Translations under genes and position numbers: made by a program
The notes under the pieces: generated by a model
Database searches by the model: none
The model's input: the letters and a program-made list of their open reading frames with translations, nothing else
What the model was told of the DNA's origin: nothing
Part shown: piece after piece, positions 55,814-64,000 of the stretch
How positions within the stretch are numbered: position 1 is the stretch's first letter
Layout of the letters: each line of letters starts with the position of its first letter
DNA from: Pseudomonas sp. FP2309
Lineage (GTDB): Bacteria > Pseudomonadota > Gammaproteobacteria > Pseudomonadales > Pseudomonadaceae
Reading direction: 5' to 3'
Assembly: GCF_030687575.1 (NCBI RefSeq)
Contig: NZ_CP117439.1
Coordinates: forward strand, 1,240,001-1,304,000
DNA: 64,000 nucleotides

Positions 55814-56103
55814 GTCTAACCTCGGTATTGAATGGCGCTGCCGATCGCGCACGACGAGGCAACGGACGGGCGCTTGGTGCGCCTCTGATCAAAAAGTGCG
55901 CAATTCTATCGACGGGCAACGCACTTGACCAGCTTTATGCAGGGAAATGCGACGAGTGCTGCGCTATGCTTCGCGCCGTTGCGCATGGGTAAAACCCCTG
56001 GGTCAATAAAACGTCTGTTACGAGAAGTAAAACAGCGCATGCTAGGGTCAGCTTAGTCGTGTTGTTTATAAGAGACCTCAGGTCAAAAGGGCAGGAGTGG
56101 TTG

Positions 56104-58005
56104 ATGGGTCAGGCAAGTAGTCAGGCAGCAGGTGCCGAGCATGCAAACGCCAAGCCGATTGGCATGCTGGTGGCAGCGGTCGGGGTGGTTTATGGCGATA
56201 TCGGGACCAGCCCGCTCTACACCCTTAAAGAGGTGTTCACCGGTGGTTATGGGGTGCAGGTCAATCATGACGGCGTGCTTGGGATTCTGGCGCTGATCTT
56301 CTGGTCGCTGATCTGGGTGGTGTCGATCAAGTACATGCTGTTCGTGCTGCGCGCTGACAACCAGGGCGAAGGCGGCATCATGGCGCTGACCGCGTTGGCA
56401 CGACGGGCGGCGGGGGAGCGCAAGAAGTTGCGCAGCTTCCTGGTGGTGTGTGGCCTGTGCGGCGCGGCGCTGTTCTACGGCGACAGCATGATCACCCCGG
56501 CGATTTCCGTATTGTCGGCCATTGAAGGCTTGGAGCTGGCGTTCGACGGCCTGGACAAGTGGGTCGTGCCCATTGCCCTGGTGGTGCTGGTGGCGCTGTT
56601 TCTGATCCAGAAACACGGCACCGATCGCATCGGCAAGCTGTTCGGGCCGGTGATGGTCACCTGGTTCCTGGTACTGGGCGGCCTCGGGGTGTACGGCATT
56701 ACCCTGCACCCTGAAGTGCTCAGCGCCCTGAACCCGATGTGGGCGGTGCGGTTCTTCGAGGCGCACCCTGGCATCGGTGTGGCGATTCTCGGCGCCGTGG
56801 TGCTGGCGTTGACCGGCGCCGAAGCCTTGTACGCCGACATGGGCCACTTCGGCCGCAAGCCCATTGCCCGCGCCTGGTTCATTCTGGTGCTGCCGGCCTT
56901 GGTGCTTAACTATTTCGGTCAGGGCGCGATGCTGCTCGGTGACCCGGAAGCCGCGCGCAACCCGTTCTACTTGTTGGCGCCAAGCTGGGCGCTGATCCCG
57001 TTGGTGGTGTTGTCGACCCTGGCCACGGTGATCGCGTCCCAGGCGGTGATTTCCGGCGCGTTCTCCTTGACGCGCCAGGCGATCCAGCTGGGTTACATCC
57101 CGCGCATGCACATCCAGCACACCTCCAGCGCCGAGCAGGGCCAAATCTATATCGGCGCGGTGAACTGGTCGCTGATGGTGGGTGTGATCCTGCTGGTCGT
57201 AGGCTTCGAGTCGTCCAACGCCCTGGCGTCGGCCTACGGCGTGGCGGTGACCGGCACCATGCTGATGACCACCATCCTGGTGTCGGCCGTGATGCTGCTG
57301 TTGTGGAAATGGCCACCGATACTGGCCGTGCCGGTGTTGCTCTGCTGCCTGCTGGTGGACGGGCTGTACTTCGCGGCCAACGTGCCGAAGATCATTCAGG
57401 GCGGCGCGTTCCCGGTACTGGCGGGCATCGTGTTGTTCGTGCTCATGACCACATGGAAGCGCGGCAAGCAATTGCTGGTGGACCGTCTCGACGAAGGCGG
57501 CCTGCCGTTGCCGATCTTTATCAGCAGTATCCGCGTGCAACCGCCCCATCGGGTGCAGGGCACGGCGGTGTTCCTCACCGCACGGCCGGATGCGGTGCCC
57601 CATGCGCTGTTGCACAACCTGCTGCATAACCAGGTGTTGCACGAGCAAGTGGTGCTGCTGACGGTGGTGTACGAAGACATCCCGCGTGTGCCCGCGTCGC
57701 GGCGCTTCGAGGTGGATTCCTACGGTGAGGGGTTCTTCCGCGTGATCCTGCACTTTGGCTTCACCGACGAACCGGACGTGCCCGAAGCGCTGAAGTTGTG
57801 TCATTTGGATGACCTGGATTTCAGCCCGATGCGCACCACCTACTTCCTCAGCCGCGAGACCGTGATCGCTTCGAAAATCGAAGGCATGGCGCGCTGGCGC
57901 GAAGCGTTGTTCGCCTTCATGTTGAAAAATGCCAATGGCAACCTGCGCTTCTTCAAACTCCCGGTGAACCGGGTGATCGAGCTGGGCACCCAGATCGAAA
58001 TGTAA
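56104..58005 (+). CDS. kup: Low-affinity potassium uptake protein Kup
   Basis: A 633-residue membrane protein with 12 predicted helices and a cytoplasmic C-terminal domain. The family start [20 protein letters not shown] and the later [18 protein letters not shown] and [19 protein letters not shown] motifs are clear. I start at ATG 56104 (MGQASSQAA), behind GGCAGGAGTGG. Confidence 0.96.
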   Translation: MGQASSQAAGAEHANAKPIGMLVAAVGVVYGDIGTSPLYTLKEVFTGGYGVQVNHDGVLGILALIFWSLIWVVSIKYMLFVLRADNQGEGGIMALTALARRAAGERKKLRSFLVVCGLCGAALFYGDSMITPAISVLSAIEGLELAFDGLDKWVVPIALVVLVALFLIQKHGTDRIGKLFGPVMVTWFLVLGGLGVYGITLHPEVLSALNPMWAVRFFEAHPGIGVAILGAVVLALTGAEALYADMGHFGRKPIARAWFILVLPALVLNYFGQGAMLLGDPEAARNPFYLLAPSWALIPLVVLSTLATVIASQAVISGAFSLTRQAIQLGYIPRMHIQHTSSAEQGQIYIGAVNWSLMVGVILLVVGFESSNALASAYGVAVTGTMLMTTILVSAVMLLLWKWPPILAVPVLLCCLLVDGLYFAANVPKIIQGGAFPVLAGIVLFVLMTTWKRGKQLLVDRLDEGGLPLPIFISSIRVQPPHRVQGTAVFLTARPDAVPHALLHNLLHNQVLHEQVVLLTVVYEDIPRVPASRRFEVDSYGEGFFRVILHFGFTDEPDVPEALKLCHLDDLDFSPMRTTYFLSRETVIASKIEGMARWREALFAFMLKNANGNLRFFKLPVNRVIELGTQIEM

Positions 58006-58130
58006 CGCTGCGCTTCACGGGAGCCGGCAATCGGCTCCCGTATTCCTTCTGAACCCTGTGCAATCGATGGTTGTCGACTAGGCTCTAAGCACTGTTGAAC
58101 AGTGCCCACAGAACCCAGAAGAGGTGCGCC

Positions 58131-59237
58131 ATGAGTCAGCTGCTCGAACCCTATACCCTGCGCCAATTGACCCTGCTCAATCGCATTGCGGTCTCGCCGA
58201 TGTGCCAATACTCAAGCGACGATGGCCTGGCCAATGACTGGCACCTGGTGCACCTCGGCAGCCGTGCCGTCGGTGGCGCCGGGCTGATTTTCACCGAAGC
58301 CACCGCCGTGGCTGCCGACGGCCGTATCACCGCCCAGGACCTGGGCCTGTGGAACGACCAACAGATCGAACCGCTGCAACGCATCACGCGGTTTATCGCG
58401 GCCCAGGGCGCGGTGGCGGGGATTCAACTGGCCCACGCCGGGCGCAAGGCCAGCACCCATCGGCCGTGGCTTGGCAAACACGGCAGCGTCAAGCCGGAGG
58501 ACGGCGGCTGGGTGCCCGTGGGCCCATCGCCGATTGCCTTCGACCCACAGCACACCCAACCCAAACCACTGGACGAAGCGCAGATCCGCCAGGTGATCGC
58601 CGACTTCGTCGCCGCCGCCAAACGTGCGCTGACCGCCGGATTTAAAGTGGTGGAGATCCATGCGGCCCATGGTTATCTGTTGCATCAATTCCTGTCGCCC
58701 ATCAGCAACCAGCGCCAGGATCGCTACGGCGGCTCGTTTGAAAACCGTATCCGCCTGGTGCTTGAGGTGACAGAAGCGGTGCGCGAAGTCTGGCCCCAGG
58801 AGCTGCCGCTGTTCGTGCGGGTGTCGGCCACCGACTGGGTGGAAGATGGCTGGAACCCCGACGAAACCGTGGAGCTGGCGCGCCGCCTGAAAGTCCTGGG
58901 CGTGGACCTGATCGACGTGTCCTCCGGTGGCACCGCCGCCAACGCCGAGATCCCCACCGGCCCCGGCTACCAGACGCGCTTTGCCGAACGTGTGCGCAAG
59001 GAGGCGGACATCGCCACCGGCACCGTGGGCATGATCACCGAGCCGGCCCAGGCCGAGCACATCCTGCGCACCTGCCAGGCCGATATCATCTTCCTGGCCC
59101 GTGAACTGCTGCGCGACCCGTACTGGCCGCTGCATGCCGACGATGACCTGGGCGGGCGCAAGGCTATCTGGCCGGCGCAGTACCAGCGGGCGACCCATCG
59201 CGATCAGCCGATTCATGAGTCTGACTTGCGCGATTGA
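58131..59237 (+). CDS. Old-yellow-enzyme family NADH:flavin oxidoreductase (YqjM/XenA-like)
   Basis: A 368-residue FMN enzyme of the thermophilic-like OYE class. The redox-tuning Cys is in SPMCQYSS (about residue 25), the HAGRKAS motif and the catalytic HAAHGYLLHQFLSP are present, and the phosphate site AREL..DPYWPLHA closes it. It reduces activated C=C bonds of enones or xenobiotics; the physiological substrate is unknown. I start at ATG 58131 behind AGAAGAGGTGCGCC. Confidence 0.9.
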   Translation: MSQLLEPYTLRQLTLLNRIAVSPMCQYSSDDGLANDWHLVHLGSRAVGGAGLIFTEATAVAADGRITAQDLGLWNDQQIEPLQRITRFIAAQGAVAGIQLAHAGRKASTHRPWLGKHGSVKPEDGGWVPVGPSPIAFDPQHTQPKPLDEAQIRQVIADFVAAAKRALTAGFKVVEIHAAHGYLLHQFLSPISNQRQDRYGGSFENRIRLVLEVTEAVREVWPQELPLFVRVSATDWVEDGWNPDETVELARRLKVLGVDLIDVSSGGTAANAEIPTGPGYQTRFAERVRKEADIATGTVGMITEPAQAEHILRTCQADIIFLARELLRDPYWPLHADDDLGGRKAIWPAQYQRATHRDQPIHESDLRD

Positions 59238-59255
59238 GCCCTTCTCGCCAACCGT

Positions 59256-59285
59256 AAAACCCACCCTGATCCGGTGGGTTTTTTT
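59256..59285 (+). terminator. Terminator of the OYE gene
   Basis: AACCCACC/GGTGGGTT (59258-59265 with 59273-59280) followed by a T run. Confidence 0.92.
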
Positions 59286-59507
59286 GTACCTGGTCGTGGG
59301 ATTTGGCTGTAGGTATTTGTTACCGAAGAAGTTTTTTAAGTGAATACTCTAAAAAAATCCCACACGTAACGAGATTGTTTCTACGCTTAGGTCAGGACTG
59401 GTTGCTGGCCCAGGGAGTCAGTCTTGTCCAGGGAGGCACAGGCTTCACGGGAGACAGTGGGGTCGTTGGGCGCTGTGAGTATTTGATCGAGATCAGGAGA
59501 AGCAGTC

Positions 59508-59693
59508 ATGGCCAAGTCCTATGGTGTAGCGGGTGTGGTGGCGTCTTTTCTGGCCCGCAGGCTGTCCTTGTGTGGTCGCGGGTTAAGTGCGGATGAGGCC
59601 GAATTGCTCACGCAGTATCGCGCCCTGAACGAAAGCGATCAGGTGGCGATGCGATATTTGATGGGGGCGATGAAGAGTGTTTCGCGCTTCTGA
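59508..59693 (+). CDS. Small hypothetical protein, 61 residues
   Basis: MAKSYGVAGVVASFLARRLSL..., preceded by AGGAGA 9 bp before the ATG, so translation is likely. A mildly hydrophobic N half and a helical C half (ADEAELLTQYRALNESDQVAMRYLMGAM) are seen. No family is recognised. It faces opgD tail-to-tail. Confidence 0.55.
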   Translation: MAKSYGVAGVVASFLARRLSLCGRGLSADEAELLTQYRALNESDQVAMRYLMGAMKSVSRF

Positions 59694-59753
59694 AAGGCGC
59701 CGCAACCAATCGATAGGGGAGCGGGCAAGGCCGCTCCCCTATTCAGTGACGTA

Positions 59754-61379
59754 TCAGGTGTACTTGCGCAGCTCCGGTGCCGGCGGGAAGTACTGATACA
59801 GCCAGGTCTCACTCAAAGTGCGGTCCTGGGTACGGATAAACAGGCGCAGCTCCACCGGTTCCACGCTGTCGCTGGTGGGGTACCAGTCGAACAGAATCCG
59901 ATAGCCCTTGATGTTGTCCAGCACCAGCACGCTGAAGTCTTTGACCTCACCGTGGGAGCAGGTCACCACCGGCTCGATCCCGGTGCCGGCAGGCAGGCGA
60001 TCCAGGCCGCCGCCCTTGAAGTCCACGGCGAAGCGACGTGCCCATACGTTCGGGTAATGCTCGCCCGGCGCCCAGCCTTCGGTAAAACCGCCCATGCCCG
60101 AACGGGTCGCGTCCACCTGCGCCAGCGGTGTGCTCACCGGCGGTAGAGCGCTCCAGTACAGCTTGTAGCCGTAGTTGAGCGAGTCGCCCGCGGCCACCGG
60201 TTTTTTCGGGGTCCAGAAGGCCACGATGTTGTCCAGGGTTTCGCCGGTGGTGGGGATTTCCAGCAGGTCGATCGAGCCTTCGCCCCAGGCGGTGGTTGGT
60301 TCAACCCACAGACTCGGACGCTTGCTGTACCAGTCCACGGTGTCCTGGTAACTGGCGAACTCGTGGTCGGTCTGCACCAGGCCGAAGCCTTTCGGGTCTT
60401 TGTCGGCAAATGCATTGAATTGCAGTTTGGCCGGGTTGTTCAGCGGACGGCAGATCCACTCGCCATTGCCACGCCACATCGCCAGACGGTCCGAGTCGTG
60501 GATTTGCGGGTGAATGGTGTCGCACATCCGCCGTTCATGGGTGCCACAGCTGAACATGCTGGTCATCGGCGCGATGCCCAGTTGTTCGATGCTGGTGCGC
60601 GCGTTGATATGCGCGTCGATGGCCATCACCACCTGGTTGGCCTGGCAATCGATGTCGAAGCGGTAGGCGCCGGTGGCACTCGGAGAGTCGAGCAGGGCGT
60701 AGACCACAAAGCGAGTGGCGTCCTTGTCCGGCGTTTCGAACCAGAACTGCGTGAAGTCCGGGAATTCCTCGCGTTTTTTCGCGTAGGTGTCGATGGCCAG
60801 GCCGCGGGCCGACAGGCCGTATTGACCGGTGGAGTCCACCGCGCGGAAATAGCTGGCGCCGAGAAACGACAGCACGTCATGGCGGTCCAGTTCCGGCGCT
60901 TTGAACAGTTTGAAACCGGAGAAACCCAAGTCGCCGGTCAACTGCTTGGTGTCGACAGTGGTTTTTTCATAATTGAACAGCGAAGGGCGGAAGTGCACTT
61001 CGCGGGCTTCACGGGTTTTCGGATCGACGCTGTGCATGCGCACCGGCGTCTTGAAACCCATGCCCACGTGGAAGAACTGCACGTCAAGTTGGCCGTTCAA
61101 CTCTTTCCACAGCGAATGTTTGCCGTCGTAGCCGATGGCGTTGAAGTTCTGCGGGGTCATGGTTGCCAGGGTCGGCGGCAGCACCTGTTTGGTGTCTTTG
61201 TACGCGGTGCCGGCGAGGCTCTTGGCCTGGGCCTTGAGCGCGTCGAAGTCGAATGCTACAGCCTTACCATCGGCGGCGCGGTTCCCCGCCCAGGCCTGGG
61301 CGGCGAGCAGGCCGCTGGCCGACAAACCGGTGTAAGCCGCAATGGCCATGGACGCTTTGAGCAAATTCCTGCGGTGCAT
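59754..61379 (-). CDS. opgD: Glucans biosynthesis protein D (periplasmic)
   Basis: A 541-residue periplasmic protein for osmoregulated glucan synthesis. A Tat-type signal ([31 protein letters not shown]) leads the OpgG/OpgD domain ([72 protein letters not shown]). It controls backbone branching or length. Confidence 0.95.
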   Translation of the reverse strand: MHRRNLLKASMAIAAYTGLSASGLLAAQAWAGNRAADGKAVAFDFDALKAQAKSLAGTAYKDTKQVLPPTLATMTPQNFNAIGYDGKHSLWKELNGQLDVQFFHVGMGFKTPVRMHSVDPKTREAREVHFRPSLFNYEKTTVDTKQLTGDLGFSGFKLFKAPELDRHDVLSFLGASYFRAVDSTGQYGLSARGLAIDTYAKKREEFPDFTQFWFETPDKDATRFVVYALLDSPSATGAYRFDIDCQANQVVMAIDAHINARTSIEQLGIAPMTSMFSCGTHERRMCDTIHPQIHDSDRLAMWRGNGEWICRPLNNPAKLQFNAFADKDPKGFGLVQTDHEFASYQDTVDWYSKRPSLWVEPTTAWGEGSIDLLEIPTTGETLDNIVAFWTPKKPVAAGDSLNYGYKLYWSALPPVSTPLAQVDATRSGMGGFTEGWAPGEHYPNVWARRFAVDFKGGGLDRLPAGTGIEPVVTCSHGEVKDFSVLVLDNIKGYRILFDWYPTSDSVEPVELRLFIRTQDRTLSETWLYQYFPPAPELRKYT

Positions 61380-61742
61380 AGAGACAACCTGTCGTGAGCA
61401 AATCCCGCGCCGTTCCTGGCACGTAGCGGATCAGAAATTACGGTTCGGACATGCCTTCGACCAAACGCAACGGACATTAAACAGACGCCGGATAGCTTAA
61501 GCGGTTCGACCGTGTAGGAAAAATGATTGATAGCGGGGTGATGGCGTTGTAAATGCGACAAGACATTTCCGGGCCTGCACGTGACCCACAGTACGTAAAG
61601 ATTATGAAGATCACATGTGGAAGGAGGCTCGCCCGCTCGCACCTTTAAACCGCAGTTCAGCCTGGTTCAGCGACCGCTCTGTAAGCCTCGTTTTCAGGGG
61701 CAGGGGACCGGCACCCAGCATGGGTGCCGGGAAGGCGCGCAA
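61380..61742. other. Intergenic region opgD promoter / patD 3' side
   Basis: The 363-bp region holds the presumed opgD promoter and, at 61708-61730, the perfect hairpin CCGGCACCC-AGCAT-GGGTGCCGG, 12 bp past the patD stop on the minus strand. It lacks a T run, so it may stabilise the mRNA or act as a weak terminator. No gene is seen. Confidence 0.5.
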
Positions 61743-63167
61743 TCAGTGCTTGAACATCACATGGCGAACCGTGGTGTAGTCCTCCAGCCCGTACATGGAC
61801 ATGTCTTTGCCATAGCCCGACAACTTCTGACCGCCATGGGGCATTTCGCTGACGAGCATAAAATGGGTGTTCACCCAGGTGCAGCCGTACTGCAAGCGTG
61901 CGGCCAGGCGATGGGCGCGGCCGACATCGGCGGTCCATACGGACGACGCCAGGCCGTAGTCCGAATCATTGGCCCAGCCCAGCACTTGGGTTTCGTCGGT
62001 GAACTTGGTCACCGACACCACGGGCCCGAACACCTCGCGGCGCACGATTTCGTCATCCTGCTGCGCGTCGGCCAATACGGTCGGCTCAAAGAAGAAGCCA
62101 TTGCCTTCCACCGCCTTGCCGCCGGTAATCAGGCGGATATGCGGTTGCGCCACGGCACGTTCGACAAACCCGGCCACACGGTCGCGATGTTGCGCGGTAA
62201 TCAGCGGGCCCAGTTCGGTGGACGGGTCATCCTGCAAGCCGTACTTGATGCTCGCCACGGCGGCGCCGAGTTTCTCGACGAACGCGTCGTAGATGTCGGC
62301 GTGCGCATAAATGCGGCAGGCGGCGGTGCAGTCCTGGCCGGCGTTATAGAAACCGAAGGTGCGAATGCCGTCCACGGCGGCGTCGATATCGGCGTCATTG
62401 AAGATGATCACCGGTGCCTTGCCGCCCAATTCCATGTGCATGCGCTTCACGCTGTCGGCGGTGCTGGAGATGATATTCGCCCCGGTGGCGATGGAGCCGG
62501 TCAGCGACACCATGCGCACCTTCGGATGGCTCACCAACGGGCTGCCCACCGTCGGCCCACGCCCGAATACCAGGTTGAGCACGCCCGCCGGGAAAATCTC
62601 TGAGGCCAGTTCCACCATGCGCAACGCGGTCAGCGGGGTTTGTTCCGACGGCTTGAGCACCACGGTATTACCGGCAGCCAGGGCCGGGGCGATTTTCCAG
62701 GCGACCATCATCAGCGGGTAGTTCCACGGCGCGATGGAGGCGATCACGCCCACCGGGTCGCGGCGGATCATCGACGTGTGGCCCGGCAGGTACTCGCCGC
62801 CGGCCGAGCCGCTCATGCAACGGCTGGCGCCGGCGAAGAAGCGGAACACGTCGGCAATCGCCGGGATCTCGTCATTCAACGCGGCGCTGTAAGGCTTGCC
62901 GCAGTTGTCCGACTCCAGCTTGGCCAGTTCTTCGCCGTGGGCTTCGATCGCATCCGCCAGCTTCAGCAGCAACAGCGAGCGATCCCTCGGTGCGGTCTGC
63001 GACCAGCCTTCGAAGGCCGCATCGGCGGCACGCACGGCGGCGTCGACCTGGGCTTCGCTGGCTTCGTTGATGTGCACCAGCACCCGGCCCAGCGCCGGGT
63101 TGAATACGGCCTGTGCCGGGCCTTCGCCGTCGACCAGTTGGCCGTTGATCAGCAGTTTGGTTTGCAT
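61743..63167 (-). CDS. patD: Gamma-aminobutyraldehyde dehydrogenase
   Basis: A 474-residue NAD-dependent aldehyde dehydrogenase that oxidises 4-aminobutanal from putrescine to GABA. Motifs: PWNYPLMM with the structural Asn, catalytic Glu in [10 protein letters not shown], and catalytic Cys in [10 protein letters not shown] start at ATG 63165-63167 (MQTKLLING) because AGGA is 7 bp upstream; two earlier ATGs are badly placed. The gene order ydcV-patD matches E. coli ydcV-ydcW, 21 bp apart. Confidence 0.9.
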   Translation of the reverse strand: MQTKLLINGQLVDGEGPAQAVFNPALGRVLVHINEASEAQVDAAVRAADAAFEGWSQTAPRDRSLLLLKLADAIEAHGEELAKLESDNCGKPYSAALNDEIPAIADVFRFFAGASRCMSGSAGGEYLPGHTSMIRRDPVGVIASIAPWNYPLMMVAWKIAPALAAGNTVVLKPSEQTPLTALRMVELASEIFPAGVLNLVFGRGPTVGSPLVSHPKVRMVSLTGSIATGANIISSTADSVKRMHMELGGKAPVIIFNDADIDAAVDGIRTFGFYNAGQDCTAACRIYAHADIYDAFVEKLGAAVASIKYGLQDDPSTELGPLITAQHRDRVAGFVERAVAQPHIRLITGGKAVEGNGFFFEPTVLADAQQDDEIVRREVFGPVVSVTKFTDETQVLGWANDSDYGLASSVWTADVGRAHRLAARLQYGCTWVNTHFMLVSEMPHGGQKLSGYGKDMSMYGLEDYTTVRHVMFKH

Positions 63168-63188
63168 AGCCATGTCCTCTTCAAACAA

Positions 63189-63998
63189 TTATTTACCGCC
63201 ACTACCGGCCACGCTTTCACCGCCGCGTGTCAGGTAATAGGCACCGAGAATCGGGAACATCGTAACCAGCATCACCAGCATTGCGACCACGTTGGTCACC
63301 GGCACATCCCGTGGGCGGCTGAGCTGGTTGAGCAGCCACAGCGGCAAGGTGCGCTCGTGGCCGGCGGTAAAGGTGGTGACGATGATTTCGTCGAACGACA
63401 GCGCAAACGCGAGCATGCCGCCGGCGAGCAGCGCCGAACCGAGGTTGGGCATGATGATGTAGCGAAAGGTCTGCCAGCCATCGGCGCCAAGGTCCATCGA
63501 GGCTTCGATCAGGCTGTGGGAGGTACGGCGCAAGCGCGCGATGACGTTGTTGTAGACGATCACCACGCAAAAGGTCGCGTGGCCAACGATGATCGTGAAC
63601 ATCCCAGGCTCGATGCCCAGGGTCTTGAACGTCGCCAGCAGGGCGATGCCGGTGATGATCCCTGGCAGTGCAATCGGCAGGATCAGCATCAGCGATACGC
63701 CTTGTTTGCCGAAAAACTCGCGGCGATACAACGCCGCCGACGCCAGTGTGCCGAGCACCATGGCGATCAACGTGGCGATGGCGGCGATCTGCAGCGACAG
63801 CTTGATCGACTCCAGCACGTCCGGCCGGGCGAAGGCCACGCTGAACCACTTCAGGGTGAAGCCCTGTGGCGGAAAGCTGAACGCCGCCTCTTCGGTGTTG
63901 AAGGCGTAGAGGAAGATGATCAGGATCGGGAAGTGCAAAAACACCAGGCCGCCCCAGGCTGCGATCTTTAGTCCCAGCGAAGATTTCTCAGAGTGCAT
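63189..63998 (-). CDS. ydcV: ABC transporter permease, polyamine-type (YdcV/PotC-like)
   Basis: A 269-residue inner-membrane permease with about six helices. The EAA loop, which docks on the ATPase, reads [27 protein letters not shown]. The start [15 protein letters not shown] is complete at 63998, two bases from the right edge. With patD it should import putrescine or a related polyamine; the other transporter genes lie beyond the window. Confidence 0.88.
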   Translation of the reverse strand: MHSEKSSLGLKIAAWGGLVFLHFPILIIFLYAFNTEEAAFSFPPQGFTLKWFSVAFARPDVLESIKLSLQIAAIATLIAMVLGTLASAALYRREFFGKQGVSLMLILPIALPGIITGIALLATFKTLGIEPGMFTIIVGHATFCVVIVYNNVIARLRRTSHSLIEASMDLGADGWQTFRYIIMPNLGSALLAGGMLAFALSFDEIIVTTFTAGHERTLPLWLLNQLSRPRDVPVTNVVAMLVMLVTMFPILGAYYLTRGGESVAGSGGK

Positions 63999-64000
63999 CG

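Noticed and set aside
56083..57804. A 573-codon His/Gln-rich frame antisense to kup
   Set aside because: Composition typical of an antisense shadow; kup is unambiguous.

Overview
The window reads as chromosomal DNA of a Pseudomonas from the P. fluorescens group. The evidence is its GC-rich coding style, proteins that closely resemble P. aeruginosa and P. putida orthologues, and blocks in recognisable Pseudomonas order (bfr-bfd-peroxiredoxin-rnt-pyrC-motY-argG; rsmZ-fdxA-mutS; cinA-recA-recX; erdR-dgkA; finR-fpr). No rRNA, tRNA or CRISPR array was seen. Calls come from reading the sequence and recalled family knowledge; no database was searched.

1-24.7 kb, core genome: glycerol uptake (glpR start, glpK, glpF), ybaK, argF with an ABC ATPase, a molybdopterin oxidoreductase, iron and redox genes (grxD, bfr, bfd, peroxiredoxin), rnt-pyrC, motY, argG, an orphan LuxR-type response regulator, nth, a solitary soluble rnfB, metG, apbC, the sRNA gene rsmZ with its GacA box, fdxA and mutS. 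rsmZ lies next to apbC instead of rpoS, which suggests a rearrangement breakpoint.

24.7-30.0 kb, accessory island of lower GC: a frameshifted PIN-like gene, a complete IS5-family insertion (26222-27411, CTAG target duplication), a low-molecular-weight phosphatase coupled to a tiny basic protein, and an unknown 220-residue protein. A perfect 18-bp direct repeat flanks the island and a degenerate third copy lies inside; no integrase is present.

30.3-43.5 kb, an R-type tailocin (contractile phage-tail bacteriocin) between mutS and cinA-recA. It has a CI/LexA-like repressor, then lysis and tail genes in P2-like order: holin, V, W, J, I, split tail fibre, fibre chaperone, sheath, tube, E/E' with a -1 frameshift site, tape measure, U, X, D, endolysin, Rz with nested Rz1. 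There are no capsid, portal, terminase or integrase genes. The 590-bp leader before the holin is the most interesting part. A promoter (TTGACT-17-TATTCT) is overlapped by ATGCAT-NN-ATGCAT operators. It is followed by four small hairpins that each present an ANGGAN hexaloop, plus one more CAAGGA motif, and then an intrinsic terminator. This is the architecture of an RsmA/RsmE-binding RNA. The ribosome binding site of the first tail gene sits in the same kind of hairpin. The cluster may therefore be wired into the Gac/Rsm system through its own decoy or attenuator RNA; this is inference from sequence only.

43.6-64 kb, core genome again: cinA, recA (LexA box), recX, a LOG-family protein, a PA3611-like secreted protein, a DTW-domain tRNA modifier, erdR, dgkA, the divergent finR/fpr pair, trmO, yehS, an RsuA-family protein with an altered catalytic motif, a GNAT acetyltransferase, rimO, kup, an old-yellow-enzyme reductase, opgD, and a ydcV-patD putrescine pair running off the right edge.
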